Assembly (NCBI GenBank): GCA_013407085.1
Contig: JACCGJ010010937.1
Coordinates: forward strand, 26,042 to 90,041
DNA: 64,000 nt
Source of the DNA: Atriophallophorus winterbourni
Lineage: Eukaryota > Platyhelminthes > Trematoda > Plagiorchiida > Microphallidae
Direction of reading: 5' to 3'
The position numbers and the translations under genes were made by a program. The notes under the pieces were generated by a model that had not been told where the DNA came from, made no database searches, and was given only the letters and a program-made list of their open reading frames with translations. Every line of letters starts with the position of its first letter. Within the stretch, counting starts at the first letter, position 1. Positions 23,219 through 33,296 of this stretch are shown piece after piece.

Positions 23219-24640
23219 TAGAAAAGTCTGAGGTAATACTGCTAAAACAACTAATAGATTCATTTGAATAATAGGCCCCAATCACAAGTATAGTTGAATG
23301 CTTGATGTCATTTTTCTGAAATTAATTCGGGCTTTGGTGATCAGACTTTCAGAGAACTATATCTAAGGTGAAGTTGATTTTGCTGCAGAAGAAGAACGTA
23401 TTACCGAGGGAAGGCAAACAAGTTAATCGACGGTGTTACTAGACAAGCAACGAACTAGAATTCTAAGTTGAAGGAAAACTGAAAAGAACTAATATAGAAG
23501 ATACATCTCTCCCTGAGTGGAACTCATCTAAATTGCATTCTCTATGCGGATGGCATAGGATTGATTTTTCTGATTGTAGGGAGAGAAAATGTATGTTACA
23601 ATTGTATCAGGTGACTCGATGCTATATAGCATTTCCTGTCTCAAAGTCACATATGATATTCGCACACGCTTTGAGGACAGTCGATTAAATCTTAACCACC
23701 TCGTCCCTCGTTTCAGATCCCCTTCTCGGTTGTCTCTCAATGTTGACCCATGTCAACATTCCGATTTCAATTACATTCACACGCAAATCACGCGAATCGG
23801 TCAAAATGATTGGAACTAAATCATAATAGGCAAGCCTCGTTACAACATCACACTGCTCATCCTCTTGGTACCGGTTGTCAATTGGATTCGTTTTGTTCTC
23901 AATCGATCTCATCTCCAATGTTTCACTTGAATCCCACCCTCCGTTAGCCTCGCTCGACAAACCTTGACCAAGTGCATATCGTTTGATAGCGACAAACGTC
24001 GTCCATCTGCTCCTGCTCTTGTCCATTTCCACCGAAACACGAATTCTCTGCGGAATCAAGATGGTTGTTGTCAGAGATTACAGCGCTTCCTGCTCTTGTA
24101 CTGTGACTGCTGGTCTTACTCTGCATATCAACCGTTATCACATGCTCCGCACACGTCGCTAGGGTAGTTCACAGCTCTACCGGTTGAATAGATGTTGTGA
24201 AGAGCTTAAGCCAACCATATTTCTTACATACTTTCTCAAATTCGATCAATTCCAGGATTTGTGGATTCAATGTAATACAAAGTAATCCAAAAAGAAAGTT
24301 TATTTTGGGATCACAATGTGCTCGCCATATGCATACACTGTTCACGCCACCCACACACACGCGGTGCGATGCTAGTTCATAAAAATTTGTCCGCAATTTC
24401 TCACAGATTTTCTCGAGATATGTAAAACCAACCCAATTTTACTGATATTCACACACGACACCATTGTTAGCGCGCACACACACAGGAAATATTCATTTAC
24501 TCTCCTGATACTCTGAATTTATTTTCATTATTTATGAGGTTGTATCTTGTGATCACGTCTGTCTCAATGTGATGTGTAACAATTATTCCATTCAGTTGAT
24601 ATTTTATAGGCGATTTGAGATTACTTAAAAGTTTCTATTC
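23219..24640. other. Unresolved stretch with overlapping minus-strand frames
   Basis: Two overlapping minus-strand open frames (24,059-23,685, 124 codons; 24,141-23,944, 65 codons) have a more balanced residue composition than random A+T-rich frames (for example GGNGQEQEQMDD and TNPIDNRYQEDEQCD). I do not recognise either. They could be a host exon or an old transposon piece. Confidence 0.25.
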
Positions 24641-24677
24641 CTTTTGGTTCAAGGCATGCGAATCCTGATCGTACTAT

Positions 24678-24719
24678 CATTACCTGATGAGTGCAAAATG
24701 TACGAAACCAGTCGGGGTG
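24678..24719 (+). ncRNA. Hammerhead ribozyme, core kept, stems weakened
   Basis: CTGATGA and GAAAC are intact. Stem II is GTGC/GTAC, fully paired with one wobble. Stem III is ACCAGT with a mismatch. Cleavage triplet GTC is followed by GGGG. Stem I 5' strand CATTAC pairs poorly, so activity is doubtful. Confidence 0.55.
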
Positions 24720-24906
24720 TGTGTGATGGAAATGCATGCAAACGAGTACCATCGTTCATGACCTGGGTTTAACCCCATCTACATGTGTTTTGTCACTTGT
24801 GCTCGAATTGGTTGATCGTTCCAGCCTTACACAACAGTGACTTACAAGAACAACTTGTTTGCAGTTCTTCCACTCTTTCATGTAATGCGAATCCTGATCC
24901 TATTGT

Positions 24907-24948
24907 CCCTACCTGCTGAGCGCAAACAGCACGAAACCGGTCACGGTG
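24907..24948 (+). ncRNA. Hammerhead ribozyme with core mutation
   Basis: The core reads CTGCTGA: the invariant adenine at position 6 is C. GAAAC, ACCGGT and the GTC triplet are kept. Predicted inactive. Confidence 0.6.
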
Positions 24949-24990
24949 TCTGTGTGTGATGGAGATGCATGCAAAGGAGTGTCTCTGACT

Positions 24991-27385
24991 ACTTTTTCTA
25001 TTTTCAACCTGATTGTTTCATTGATATGTTGGATACTATATCTGTGCATATCTAATTCAAATCCTAGGCTTAAAAATAATATCGCACATTTAAATAAGAT
25101 TTATCAGGAAAAGACCAATTTAGAGATGGGCGTTCGTACTGTTCCGTAGAGAAAAAGATTTCAAAGTCCGGGCCCACGTGAATTCATCTGAAGGTGGATG
25201 TGCCGTGATATTGTTCTGTCTTATAAACTGGCTACACATAAGTGTACCCAACATCACACTTGTTGCAAGAGGGCTGTGAGCATTCGGCATGCCGACATAA
25301 CATTACTGTTTACACCAATACCATTACCGTATTATTAGATTTACATAAGAATGCAAAATACATCAGATTTCCAAGATTGTTTCTGAATGATGCGTATAGT
25401 TAGGAGACTTTATATAAAAATCCAAAGCAACAATGAAGCGTGTGTACAAAATTATCGCGCGATCAAAAGCCTCAAATACATCTAAGCCTTGCACGTAAAT
25501 GTTCTCAGTTAGTGCTAGTGTCCGTGTCCGTTCATTACCGTTAGCAAATTAGTTAGGATTGAGTATAATTTCCTAAGCCAGTTTCGCATATGAGAGGAAA
25601 ATTCGTGGCTTCAATTGTGTCTGATTGCGCGAATGACCATCAATTTACATTACCCTCTCTTGAAGGTGTACACGATAAGCCAATGTTTCAGTAAATGTCA
25701 AAAATATCAACTAGGCAAATATGAAATTCAATAAACGATACAGGACGAGGTCAGTTAATTTACTCGATAGAACATTGCTCTCGTATTTCCTTCTGAATGC
25801 ATGTTCAACTGAATTTAGTAAGCTTCAACATTCCCGATTTAGGATTTATGGATGAAAAGCTATTGGTTATACAAGAACCACGGTGTGAAAATCTAGAGAA
25901 AACAAAGTAAACTTATTACTATTATGGATTATCCCCAAACGAATGGGGTAATGCAGAGTAAAGTTTTATCAAAATGTAAAGACAACCTCAGGTTTCGTTA
26001 TCATACATTCGTAAGTTTTCATTTAAATAACGATAATCTCCTGGAACTTACCACATCTGCCAGGAACGAACTCCATGTAAAATAGTCATGCGCTGTAAAT
26101 GAACGCCTGCATTTTTGAAATGCAAAATATCTAACATAAAAACAACGTTAGACTATTAAATGGAAATCATTGCAGCAAGCACTTGCTCATTCATCTAAAC
26201 CGTGCCGTCTAAGCAAAAACCTCAACGTATTAGCCACCGAACTTCCTGATCAACAACGGCGAGTTGTGAAGCACAACCTTAATATCTAAAGTTCGTGCAA
26301 TAAAGAACCGCTTCATTTAATGGTAAAAGCTTCATGAGGATGATATTTTCACAATTTACGGACATATATATCTCCCTTGTGGTAAACCTATTCGTGAAAT
26401 ATTTTCTACTATTCCCGATATTGTGGTTATTGCAAGCGCAAGCAGCAGCTGCTCATCCGGTACACAACCACATATAATCTCGAACAATTCCGAATAAAAA
26501 CTTTCTTTACATTTTTTGCTCGAAAATTGCATTTTTACTCCAGTCTGGTTAAACCCGTACTGCCCAAATGCCTTTGCTCTTCATTCAACGTGATTTGAAT
26601 ATGCATTTCCACGTGGTCTGGCTTAATTGACTGTGAATCTGAGTACAATTGCGCCATTTGCATGCAATGTCGTCATCTGTTCGCCGATGATGGATGATCA
26701 ATAGGGCTCCAGGGAGTATCCATTCTTTACCCTTGGGTCGCGTGTGTCATCTTGAGTGGGAATCTCTGGTTGCGGACCAGCGCGCATCACACTGACACAC
26801 GAGCGTGTAATGAATGCGACTCAAATGACTGAGTCATTGGAAAGAAAGCGAACGAACTTTTCCGATGGTATTTGGGTTATCTCATTAGGAATTCAAATAG
26901 TTACACTTGGACTGTGTTTCCTATAACAATGGTGCTCATTAAACATCTCATAAGCGTAAATATTTCACCTTATTCGTAGTCACAGCATCCGAAGTCGAAT
27001 TCTATTTTATTTTAATGTTGACGGTGTGCGTTACAAATGATTGACCATTCGTAACTGAAAACAAATCAAAATCCAATTTTCCTTGATCAATTATCATTAC
27101 ACCATCAACACCCGTAAATTTGTGATGGATGACAAGATTCAGGAGAGAAAGTCGGAGTTATCTGCGGGTGTCGAAAACGTTTTACGAGGATCAACATTAT
27201 CTGAACCTCTATATTGTTGCCTTATATTTGATGTGACAGTGGATCCATTTCGAGTTTTTCCAAGCCAACGTTAGCTATGTAAAAATTTAACATGTATAAA
27301 CCCCTCAAAATTATGTGTATTATTTTGTGATTGAACATTGGTGTATATGAACGCGCCTATCGGCTGTTAGGCATGTGACGGCAGA
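24991..27385. other. Unassigned A+T-rich DNA
   Basis: About 2.4 kb in which I find no exon, RNA gene or copy of the window's repeats. Confidence 0.4.
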
Positions 27386-27387
27386 TA

Positions 27388-27862
27388 TTTGAACTTTATC
27401 CTTATGATAAACACGTATATACACACAGTTCTAGACTATGCCGACCAAGCTTGGAAAACATGGTTAGAGAAAGATATTTCACTTCTGGAATGCTTATATC
27501 ATAGAGCCTCTAAGCTTGTCCGTGGTTTTTGAAAATACGCCATACATCGACCTGATTATGCTTTCACAAAGGAGAATACGAGGTGAGATTATCCTCGCAT
27601 ACAAAGTTCCTACTAGTTTTTCCCATCCCCTGGATAACTTATTCCAAATTCGAACTTCTCGCAGCACCCCAGATTCAAGATTCAAAGATTCAAAGATTCA
27701 TGCGTGTTGACAATGCTACACTCCAAACGAAACTGCCGCAGGTATATTTATAGTTTTGTTTGAGATTCCCACATGTTAATTTGTTAAAACCTGAAAGTTT
27801 AGCTGTATACCAATCACAACCGGAAGTCTACATGCAAGCTAACCCGGATTGGTGTGTCAACC
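27388..27862 (+). mobile_element. CR1 ORF2 C-terminal relic
   Basis: The plus strand reads MINTYIHTVLDYADQAWKTW, then LECLYHRASKLVRG, a shift, LSQRRIRGEIILAYKV, a (GATTCAA)n-like tract at 27,671-27,700, and LLKPESLAVYQSQPEVYMQA near the end. This is the CR1 C-terminal domain broken by frameshifts and a short repeat expansion. Confidence 0.75.
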
Positions 27863-28140
27863 ATAAATATTGAATATCGAATCTCCAGTTGTTGAGAATC
27901 AGGAGCGTTTGATATTCATTAAAAATGTATTTGGTTTTTTATTCCCTTTTATATCACAAGTAATGCGTGTAACTAAACTAAATAAAAATCATTCGAAAGC
28001 ACGTATCTAGATGCGGCATGTGTTAATCTGAGAAATAAGGATTGTTTCCGTGACTGACTCACCCTATCACATATTGTTGTTATTGCAAAAATTTACTGCA
28101 GCTTTCAAATACCCCGGTCTGCCTACTAACGTCAGCAAAT
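27863..28140. other. No recognised feature
   Basis: Short spacer without supported features. Confidence 0.35.
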
Positions 28141-28270
28141 ATAAAGTTCGCTTTCAGAGGATTGTTAAACCTCGTCATCACTTCTGAGCATCGTAAACTG
28201 GAGCAATACATTCCTGGTACTATCTTGGCATTGCGGATAATCTCTCGCTTGACACTGTATGGAGGAACAT
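28141..28270 (+). mobile_element. Short RTE fragment
   Basis: TATCTTGG, then CATTGCGGATAATCTCTCGC and TTGACAC, match the RTE at 35,857-35,900 (encoded YLGSTIADNLSLDT). About 40 bp is clearly homologous; the edges are not defined. Confidence 0.45.
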
Positions 28271-28865
28271 CTGCGCTATTTTCTCGTTTAAACGCGTGTT
28301 ATTTGTGTAGCCTAAGTCTAAATGCCATGACTTTAATTCTATTAAACACTCGATACCTTAAGGTATGGGATCAAACCGTGGAATACACAAGAAAGAGTCG
28401 AAAGGTCGTGTTCTTTTCGTGGATATAAAATGTAATGAATCCAGCAGTACGTGTTGGACGATCTCTGCTTCGTTGGCTGCGGATTGTGTATGAAACAGAT
28501 ACACTTTACACAGACGTAAGCGGAAAACATATCTACGGTTTGGTCGCAAAAGCGGTACTCATACGTTATGAAAGCGGTACGACGGCGCTGGGAATTAGCC
28601 AGATGTCGTCTGAAGATCCGAATCTAGACGGCTCAATTTCAAGTCCTCATCTAAAATCTGTGTAGTGATATCAGCTTTTGTTAGGAAATCGCATCGGCAA
28701 ATGAAGCAAAATGACCGGTTACTAGAATCAAGAATCAATATTTTATGGCGAAAAAAGCAATCGCTTTACAAGTACCAATGGATGACCGCTATGAAAAATG
28801 CAGAGGATGCAATCAAAATTCTTTTGAGGTGTTTGCATTGTATGGGTTCGTGTGGGATCAATATA
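28271..28865. other. Unresolved open frames
   Basis: Plus-strand frames at 28,435-28,665 and 28,665-28,877 (76 and 70 codons) are not recognised. No splice or promoter evidence decides whether they are host sequence. Confidence 0.25.
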
Positions 28866-30167
28866 CAGGGCCTATAGTAGAGTGCACTTTGATATAAGCA
28901 TTAAGTTTCGATTTGAAATCACGGATGGTAGAAGCGTTAACAATATCTTGTGGTAGTGAATTCCACAAAATGCAAATACCCACGAGAGGAAATAACGTCT
29001 ACAATCGAGTCTTGATTGCAGAATAACGAGACAACTCAAATGACTCCGTGTATTATTTGGAGAACTGACATCTATCAAATCGCGGAGATGGTAATTTTTC
29101 ACCCGCAGTATTTTGTATGTTAGAATCATGCCACTCCTTACTATCTTTTGTGCAAAATCGGTTAATGAACATTTTCTCTTTGTATGTGATTCGCTGCATC
29201 CAATCAACTAGCTTCGTCGCTCGGTGGTAAATATCCGCAGTTCAAGCATCATTATTTAAGAATTTACGGTCACAAAAGTACGAAACAACAAAGATATTTT
29301 GTGAATACGGAAAGTCGGCTTATTTGTTGAGGTGCAAGGTTGGATTCGGTCAATATAGATATGTCTAGTTCAGTCTTGAACAAGTTCAGGCTTGATGCAC
29401 AAATGATATGTGGGGGCAGAGAGTTCCATATGAAACAAACTCTTGACAAAAAAGAAGAACCTTTGGCTATTTGATCTAGACTGTGGAATAATTAACTTGT
29501 AGCCCTGAGATCTGGTACCTTTTGCTTCTTGCCGATAAAACAGGTGTTCGAGTGGCAACAACGTGACAGGTCTGTAGTTAGACATAACGAGGCGGTTCCC
29601 GCCTATGTATATCAGAGTGATTAATCCACTTTTCCAGTAAGTAGCAACCTTTCTACAACTCAGTGACAGGTTGAAAAGATCAGAGAGTGGTGAGAATAGA
29701 ACATGAGCGCATTGTTTCAGGATGAACTGAGTAATTTCATCAGCACCCGGGGATTTTTGTATTTAACCCGATTATCTTTAGCAGGGCACTCTCGGGTTTC
29801 ACAGCGATTTCGTGTATTGTGTAAATTTGTGATCTGAATACAGGCATAACATATTATAAGCGCTCGTTAGGGTAGAACACTCTAGAGTAAAATTGAGCGA
29901 GTTCGTTGGCGGCTTCAAGTGCATTGATGTAGTTCTAGTCGTTGTAAGCAAAGCGGATACGCCCCGCTTTTCTCTGGCCTTACTGCTCACGATCTGGAAG
30001 ACGAGCTTCGTTTTTTGTTCAACGAAATACATCAGATTGATCCGATACTCTTCTCAATCTTCCTGGACAAGTTAAGTAACTTTGTTCCTCAACAAACGGT
30101 AGTATTTTCAAGATTCAGGTGTTGCCTGCAGTGTGTGGCTTCTCCACGCACAATTTCTCACCTTTAT

Positions 30168-30605
30168 TCATTTCTGTGTGCCACTCTGGGTCACGAATTT
30201 GAATCCTTTTTCAGTTCTTTGAAAAATGTAGATGGGATTTATTTTTCCGTAGATTTTCTCATGTATCGATGAGCAGCATTGTTGGACATCAGTGTTAATC
30301 GGTACCCCATCGGTGACTTTTGGATGCGCCATTGATAGTGCTACCGTATCGATTATTCTTATCGATTTCTGAGCGTCACTAGCTTTTTTCGCTTCCGATA
30401 TATAGTCGAAAACAATGACTACATGATCACTCTTTCCAAGTGGTGCTTCACAGCGGATATCCTCGATGACATTTTCCTTGCTCATCAGAACAAGATAGAG
30501 TATGGACAGTGTGCTTGTGCCTCTGAAGCGAGTGCTCCTTAATATGTGGTTAAATAAAGGAATTTCTTTGAACATTTTGTAGAATAGATGATCAAGAGAA
30601 TTCAC
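30168..30605 (-). pseudogene. CR1 endonuclease C-terminal fragment
   Basis: The frame carries FKEIPLFNHI, LSILYLVLMSKENVIEDI and PLGKSDHVVIVFDYISEA. These are the DLVLTS-like and SDH blocks of the CR1 endonuclease, closely parallel to the copy at 15,909-16,727. The GDFN block and N-terminus lie upstream (30,610-31,000) in other frames. Confidence 0.75.
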
Positions 30606-31287
30606 CGGTGGAATCTCGCTTTTTAATAAATACGGGAGATATCTGGAAACAACCAGCTGAGTTTTCTCAAGACACTAGCATTGTATGCTTTCGTCTGCTA
30701 ACGGTGGTCGGTAAATCACACCAACAAATAGTTTTCACCTGTTGCTAATTCAAGTGAACACCAAAGTGTGGTCTTCCAGTTAAAAATAGTTGCTGATTTC
30801 TCTGAACGTGAGGTGTTGATCATAGTAAATACCAGCCACCTCCTACTCCACGGTCCATACAAAGCACGATGAAAAGAAACATGTTTGGAATGAAAATTTC
30901 CTCCTCGGTTAATTGCTGATTGAAACTCAGGTTTCCGTTACGGCTATCAATAGTGGGGAATATTTTTCACGAATCTAGATTAACTCAGGTTAATTTATTG
31001 TCAAGCATTGTGCGTTTGTGTACAAATATTTAATGTTTCATCTGGATAAAAGTGTTGGATGATGATAATTTGAACAGATAAGTTGAGTACGTGTCAAAGA
31101 TGGTGGTGCTCGTGTTAACGGGTATATTACATCACCGACTCGACGGTCGACATCCGTTTTTTGAATCAGGATTCCCGGCATCGGTTTGCTCAGTACCAAG
31201 AGGTTTGGAAACTTTACCGATAACGTCGGTGTTTAGGAGTATACTGATAATTCTGATCTCTCGTTGAAGTTTGTATCGATACTCGTT

Positions 31288-31903
31288 TCAATTGTTAAGC
31301 GTGGTATCCATCATAGCGGTGGTCAAAAGTGTCAGTTTAAGGGGTCGTGGGCCATTACCTTCGTAATTCGGTGACTTTGGGATTCGGAAAGTATCGATAA
31401 CCGCTGCATTGCTGGTTTGGATAGCAATACTAATAAATCTCCACTGTTGTAGGTCGTGGTTGGATTTACCCTTTGTATCTGAACCAGTTGCATCTTCTGG
31501 GACATTTGAGAGAATTAGGGTGCGCTTATTGCTATCATTTGTTTTGTTTTGGTTCCCTTCTGGTGGCAATTTTACCCGCTCTGACCAGGATACATCAATA
31601 AATACACGAGATGTATTTTCCTTTCCGCCTCGTAGCAAGTATTTTTTATAAGTATATCTTCTAAATCCTTATCATTTTGCACTAATACCTTGAGCAACCG
31701 CTGCTTATCTTGGTATAGCGCTTTGGGAGGAACGACTCACGCGAATCAAGGAAACCCGGTGGATGGCTTTTAGATTCATCCGAGTGCACAGTTTCAACCA
31801 TTTTGGTATCTATTCGAAAATAACGCCTCAGTCGACTCTGGCACGTTTGTGCAGATAACACTAAGCAAAATTCCTTTCGAGACAACTTTGGTTCATGGGG
31901 CAT
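31288..31903 (-). pseudogene. CR1 ORF1 fragment (two frames)
   Basis: Frame 31,638-31,288 holds TSRVFIDVSWSERVKLPPEG, then RTLILSNVPEDATGSD and NYEGNGPRPLKLTLL, matching the ORF1 at 16,836-17,921 block by block. Frame 31,903-31,682 supplies the part upstream. A frameshift near 31,650 breaks the protein. Confidence 0.75.
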
Positions 31904-32310
31904 TCGAGGTGAATGGCTTTGAAGCGTTTAGCAATTCAACCTATTCAGGAGCAGGGTTTGATGGTGCTAAAGTTGACCATATTCGTTTGTTCAATTTGAA
32001 TGCTTTAATGGCTGGATAGACTTCTTCATTTGTGCAAGCTCCTCTTCCACTTGCGACAATCTACACTCTATTGTATTTAGTACGTTCCAACAGATGAAAC
32101 TAAAGGTACCATTAATATTTTAATTTCTACATGCATTACAAAAATAATAAACAGATGGATGACGGCAAACAACCAGAAACCGGTAGTGGTGTGTAAGGGA
32201 TGGGGATGTGAGCACCAGAATACATTGGTCTTTTATATGCGCCTCGAGCGCTTGGCCAGGAATCACTTTGTGATTCTGTATTTGAATAACGTGGTTCTTT
32301 GTAAGAACCC

Positions 32311-32317
32311 TATATAA
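32311..32317 (+). promoter_or_regulatory. TATA-like box in R2
   Basis: TATATAA lies 80 bp before the ribozyme region and directly after a 7-bp-arm hairpin. The same box, at the same distance from the ribozyme, is kept at 43,851-43,857; it is also present at 6,355-6,361. The array monomer has TTATCCAA at this place. A promoter role is inference. Confidence 0.35.
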
Positions 32318-32390
32318 CAGTGGCATACCAGTTAAAATATGTTAACCGCTTTTCCACTGTTGCAAGGCTCACTGAACATGAACTTACTGT

Positions 32391-32432
32391 CTCCACCTGA
32401 TGACGGTAAACAGCCAGAAACTGGTAGTGGTG
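32391..32432 (+). ncRNA. Type I hammerhead ribozyme, R2 variant
   Basis: Core CTGATGA (32,397-32,403) and GAAAC are intact. Stem III is ACT/GGT. The cleavage triplet is GTA. Stem I pairs CCAC with GTGG. Stem II is CGGT-AAACA-GCCA with a C-A mismatch next to the core, so activity needs testing. Confidence 0.65.
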
Positions 32433-32479
32433 TGTAAGAGATGGGGATGTGAGCATCACAATACACAGATGGATAGTTA

Positions 32480-32776
32480 TTATCGTTCACAAGCCTCAAC
32501 AGTCAAAGTCTCATCACAGGTCACGTGCAGGTGTAAATCGCGAAATGTACATTTAACAGAAGCACTATCACTGCTTACCGGATCCAGGCACTTGGCGCAG
32601 AGGTCAACTTGTTCCCATGTCTCTGTCGGGACAACAATCGTCGCAGTCACATCTTGATCGACCGATTTTTCGCCTGCGTTACAAATGTTAGTAGTCTGAA
32701 TTGGACCGGCAGTTTGAGAGATGGACGTTTGGTCGACTGGTAGATATCGCTGCGTTTGAACTCGTGAATTCGTCAT
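32480..32776 (-). pseudogene. CR1 ORF1 N-terminus with PHD-like finger
   Basis: A 98-codon frame with VDLCAKCLDPVSSDSASVKC, then DLHLHVTCD: a Cys-x2-Cys, Cys, His-x2-Cys finger in which one ligand pair is incomplete. It resembles the finger before ORF1 at 11.8 kb. It sits just beyond the R2 block, so it is the severed N-terminal part of the CR1 ORF1 that continues at 31,903. Confidence 0.6.
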
Positions 32777-32864
32777 TTAGCGAATAATCAAGGGTAACTC
32801 CGTAACCACACACGATAGAACAGTGTAACATGTGTCAATGCAATGATAGCGAAAAACCTAAAAA

Positions 32865-33072
32865 TAGCGGTGGGAAATGTTTGCGTGCGTGAGCAAAAAG
32901 AGACATTTACGTGAGGATGGGGAAGTGAGCACCAATATAGATTGGTCATTTATAAGCGCCTTGAGTGCTTGGCGAAGAAACATTTTGTGACTTTGTATTG
33001 GAACATCGTGGTTCTTTGTATGAACCCTATTTAACAGTGGCATACAAGTATATCTTTGTTTACAAGCACCCA
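32865..33072 (+). repeat. R2 hammerhead repeat, partial
   Basis: Covers the part from GAGGATGGGGAAGTGAGCAC through CTTGAGTGCTTGGC, GGTTCTTTGTATGAACC, TATTTAACAGTGGCATACAA. The ribozyme core is not included. It abuts the 5' end of the RTE. Confidence 0.7.
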
Positions 33073-33296
33073 ATGGAGAGGACACGCCATTCCGCTTCTA
33101 CGGAAAATAACACGGGAAGCAGCAGATACCGGTTAAAAGCTATGGCTCGACTGGCGTAGAGCTAAGCGCCTGGGGCTGCTTTCGACGGTGGGAGAGACTT
33201 CCAGGTCTCATTGGACGGCTACCGCCCGCCTCAAGCTGGGCAGCCCCCAGTCAATAAGGTGCGGTCTCGCAACGGTCTGCTATCCTCATTGGGTGC

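Larger units (their letters stand above)
24645..24990 (+). repeat. R1 hammerhead repeat, diverged dimer
   Basis: Two successive partial R1 units in ribozyme-sense direction, with ribozyme regions at 24,678 and 24,907 (229 bp apart, close to the array period). Between them the monomer segments appear in order: GTGTGATGGAAATGCATGCA, ACCTGGGTTTAACCCC, AACTTGTTTGCAGTTCTTCC. Confidence 0.75.
32151..32474 (+). mobile_element. R2 hammerhead repeat insertion with 10-bp target duplication
   Basis: The insert 32,161-32,464 (304 bp) is flanked by exact copies of ACAGATGGAT (32,151-32,160 and 32,465-32,474). It starts inside the ribozyme (GACGGCAAAC), runs one full 241-bp unit, and re-enters the same segment at 32,402 before ending, so it is about 1.26 monomers long. 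It contains two perfect hairpins, GAATCACTTTGTGATTC (32,270-32,286) and GGTTCTTTGTAAGAACC (32,293-32,309), a TATATAA box (32,311-32,317) and one complete ribozyme region. It lies within CR1 ORF1. Confidence 0.85.
28866..32790 (-). mobile_element. CR1-clade LINE, split by an R2 insertion
   Basis: From right to left on the minus strand: ORF1 N-terminus with finger (32,776-32,480), a foreign R2 block (32,161-32,464), ORF1 remainder (31,903-31,682 and 31,638-31,288), endonuclease (about 31,000-30,168), linker (30,032-29,799), an RT remnant (29,585-29,370, NYRPVTLLP), and the C-terminal domain (29,207-28,872). The RT palm is largely missing between 29,370 and 29,207, an internal deletion. Confidence 0.85.
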
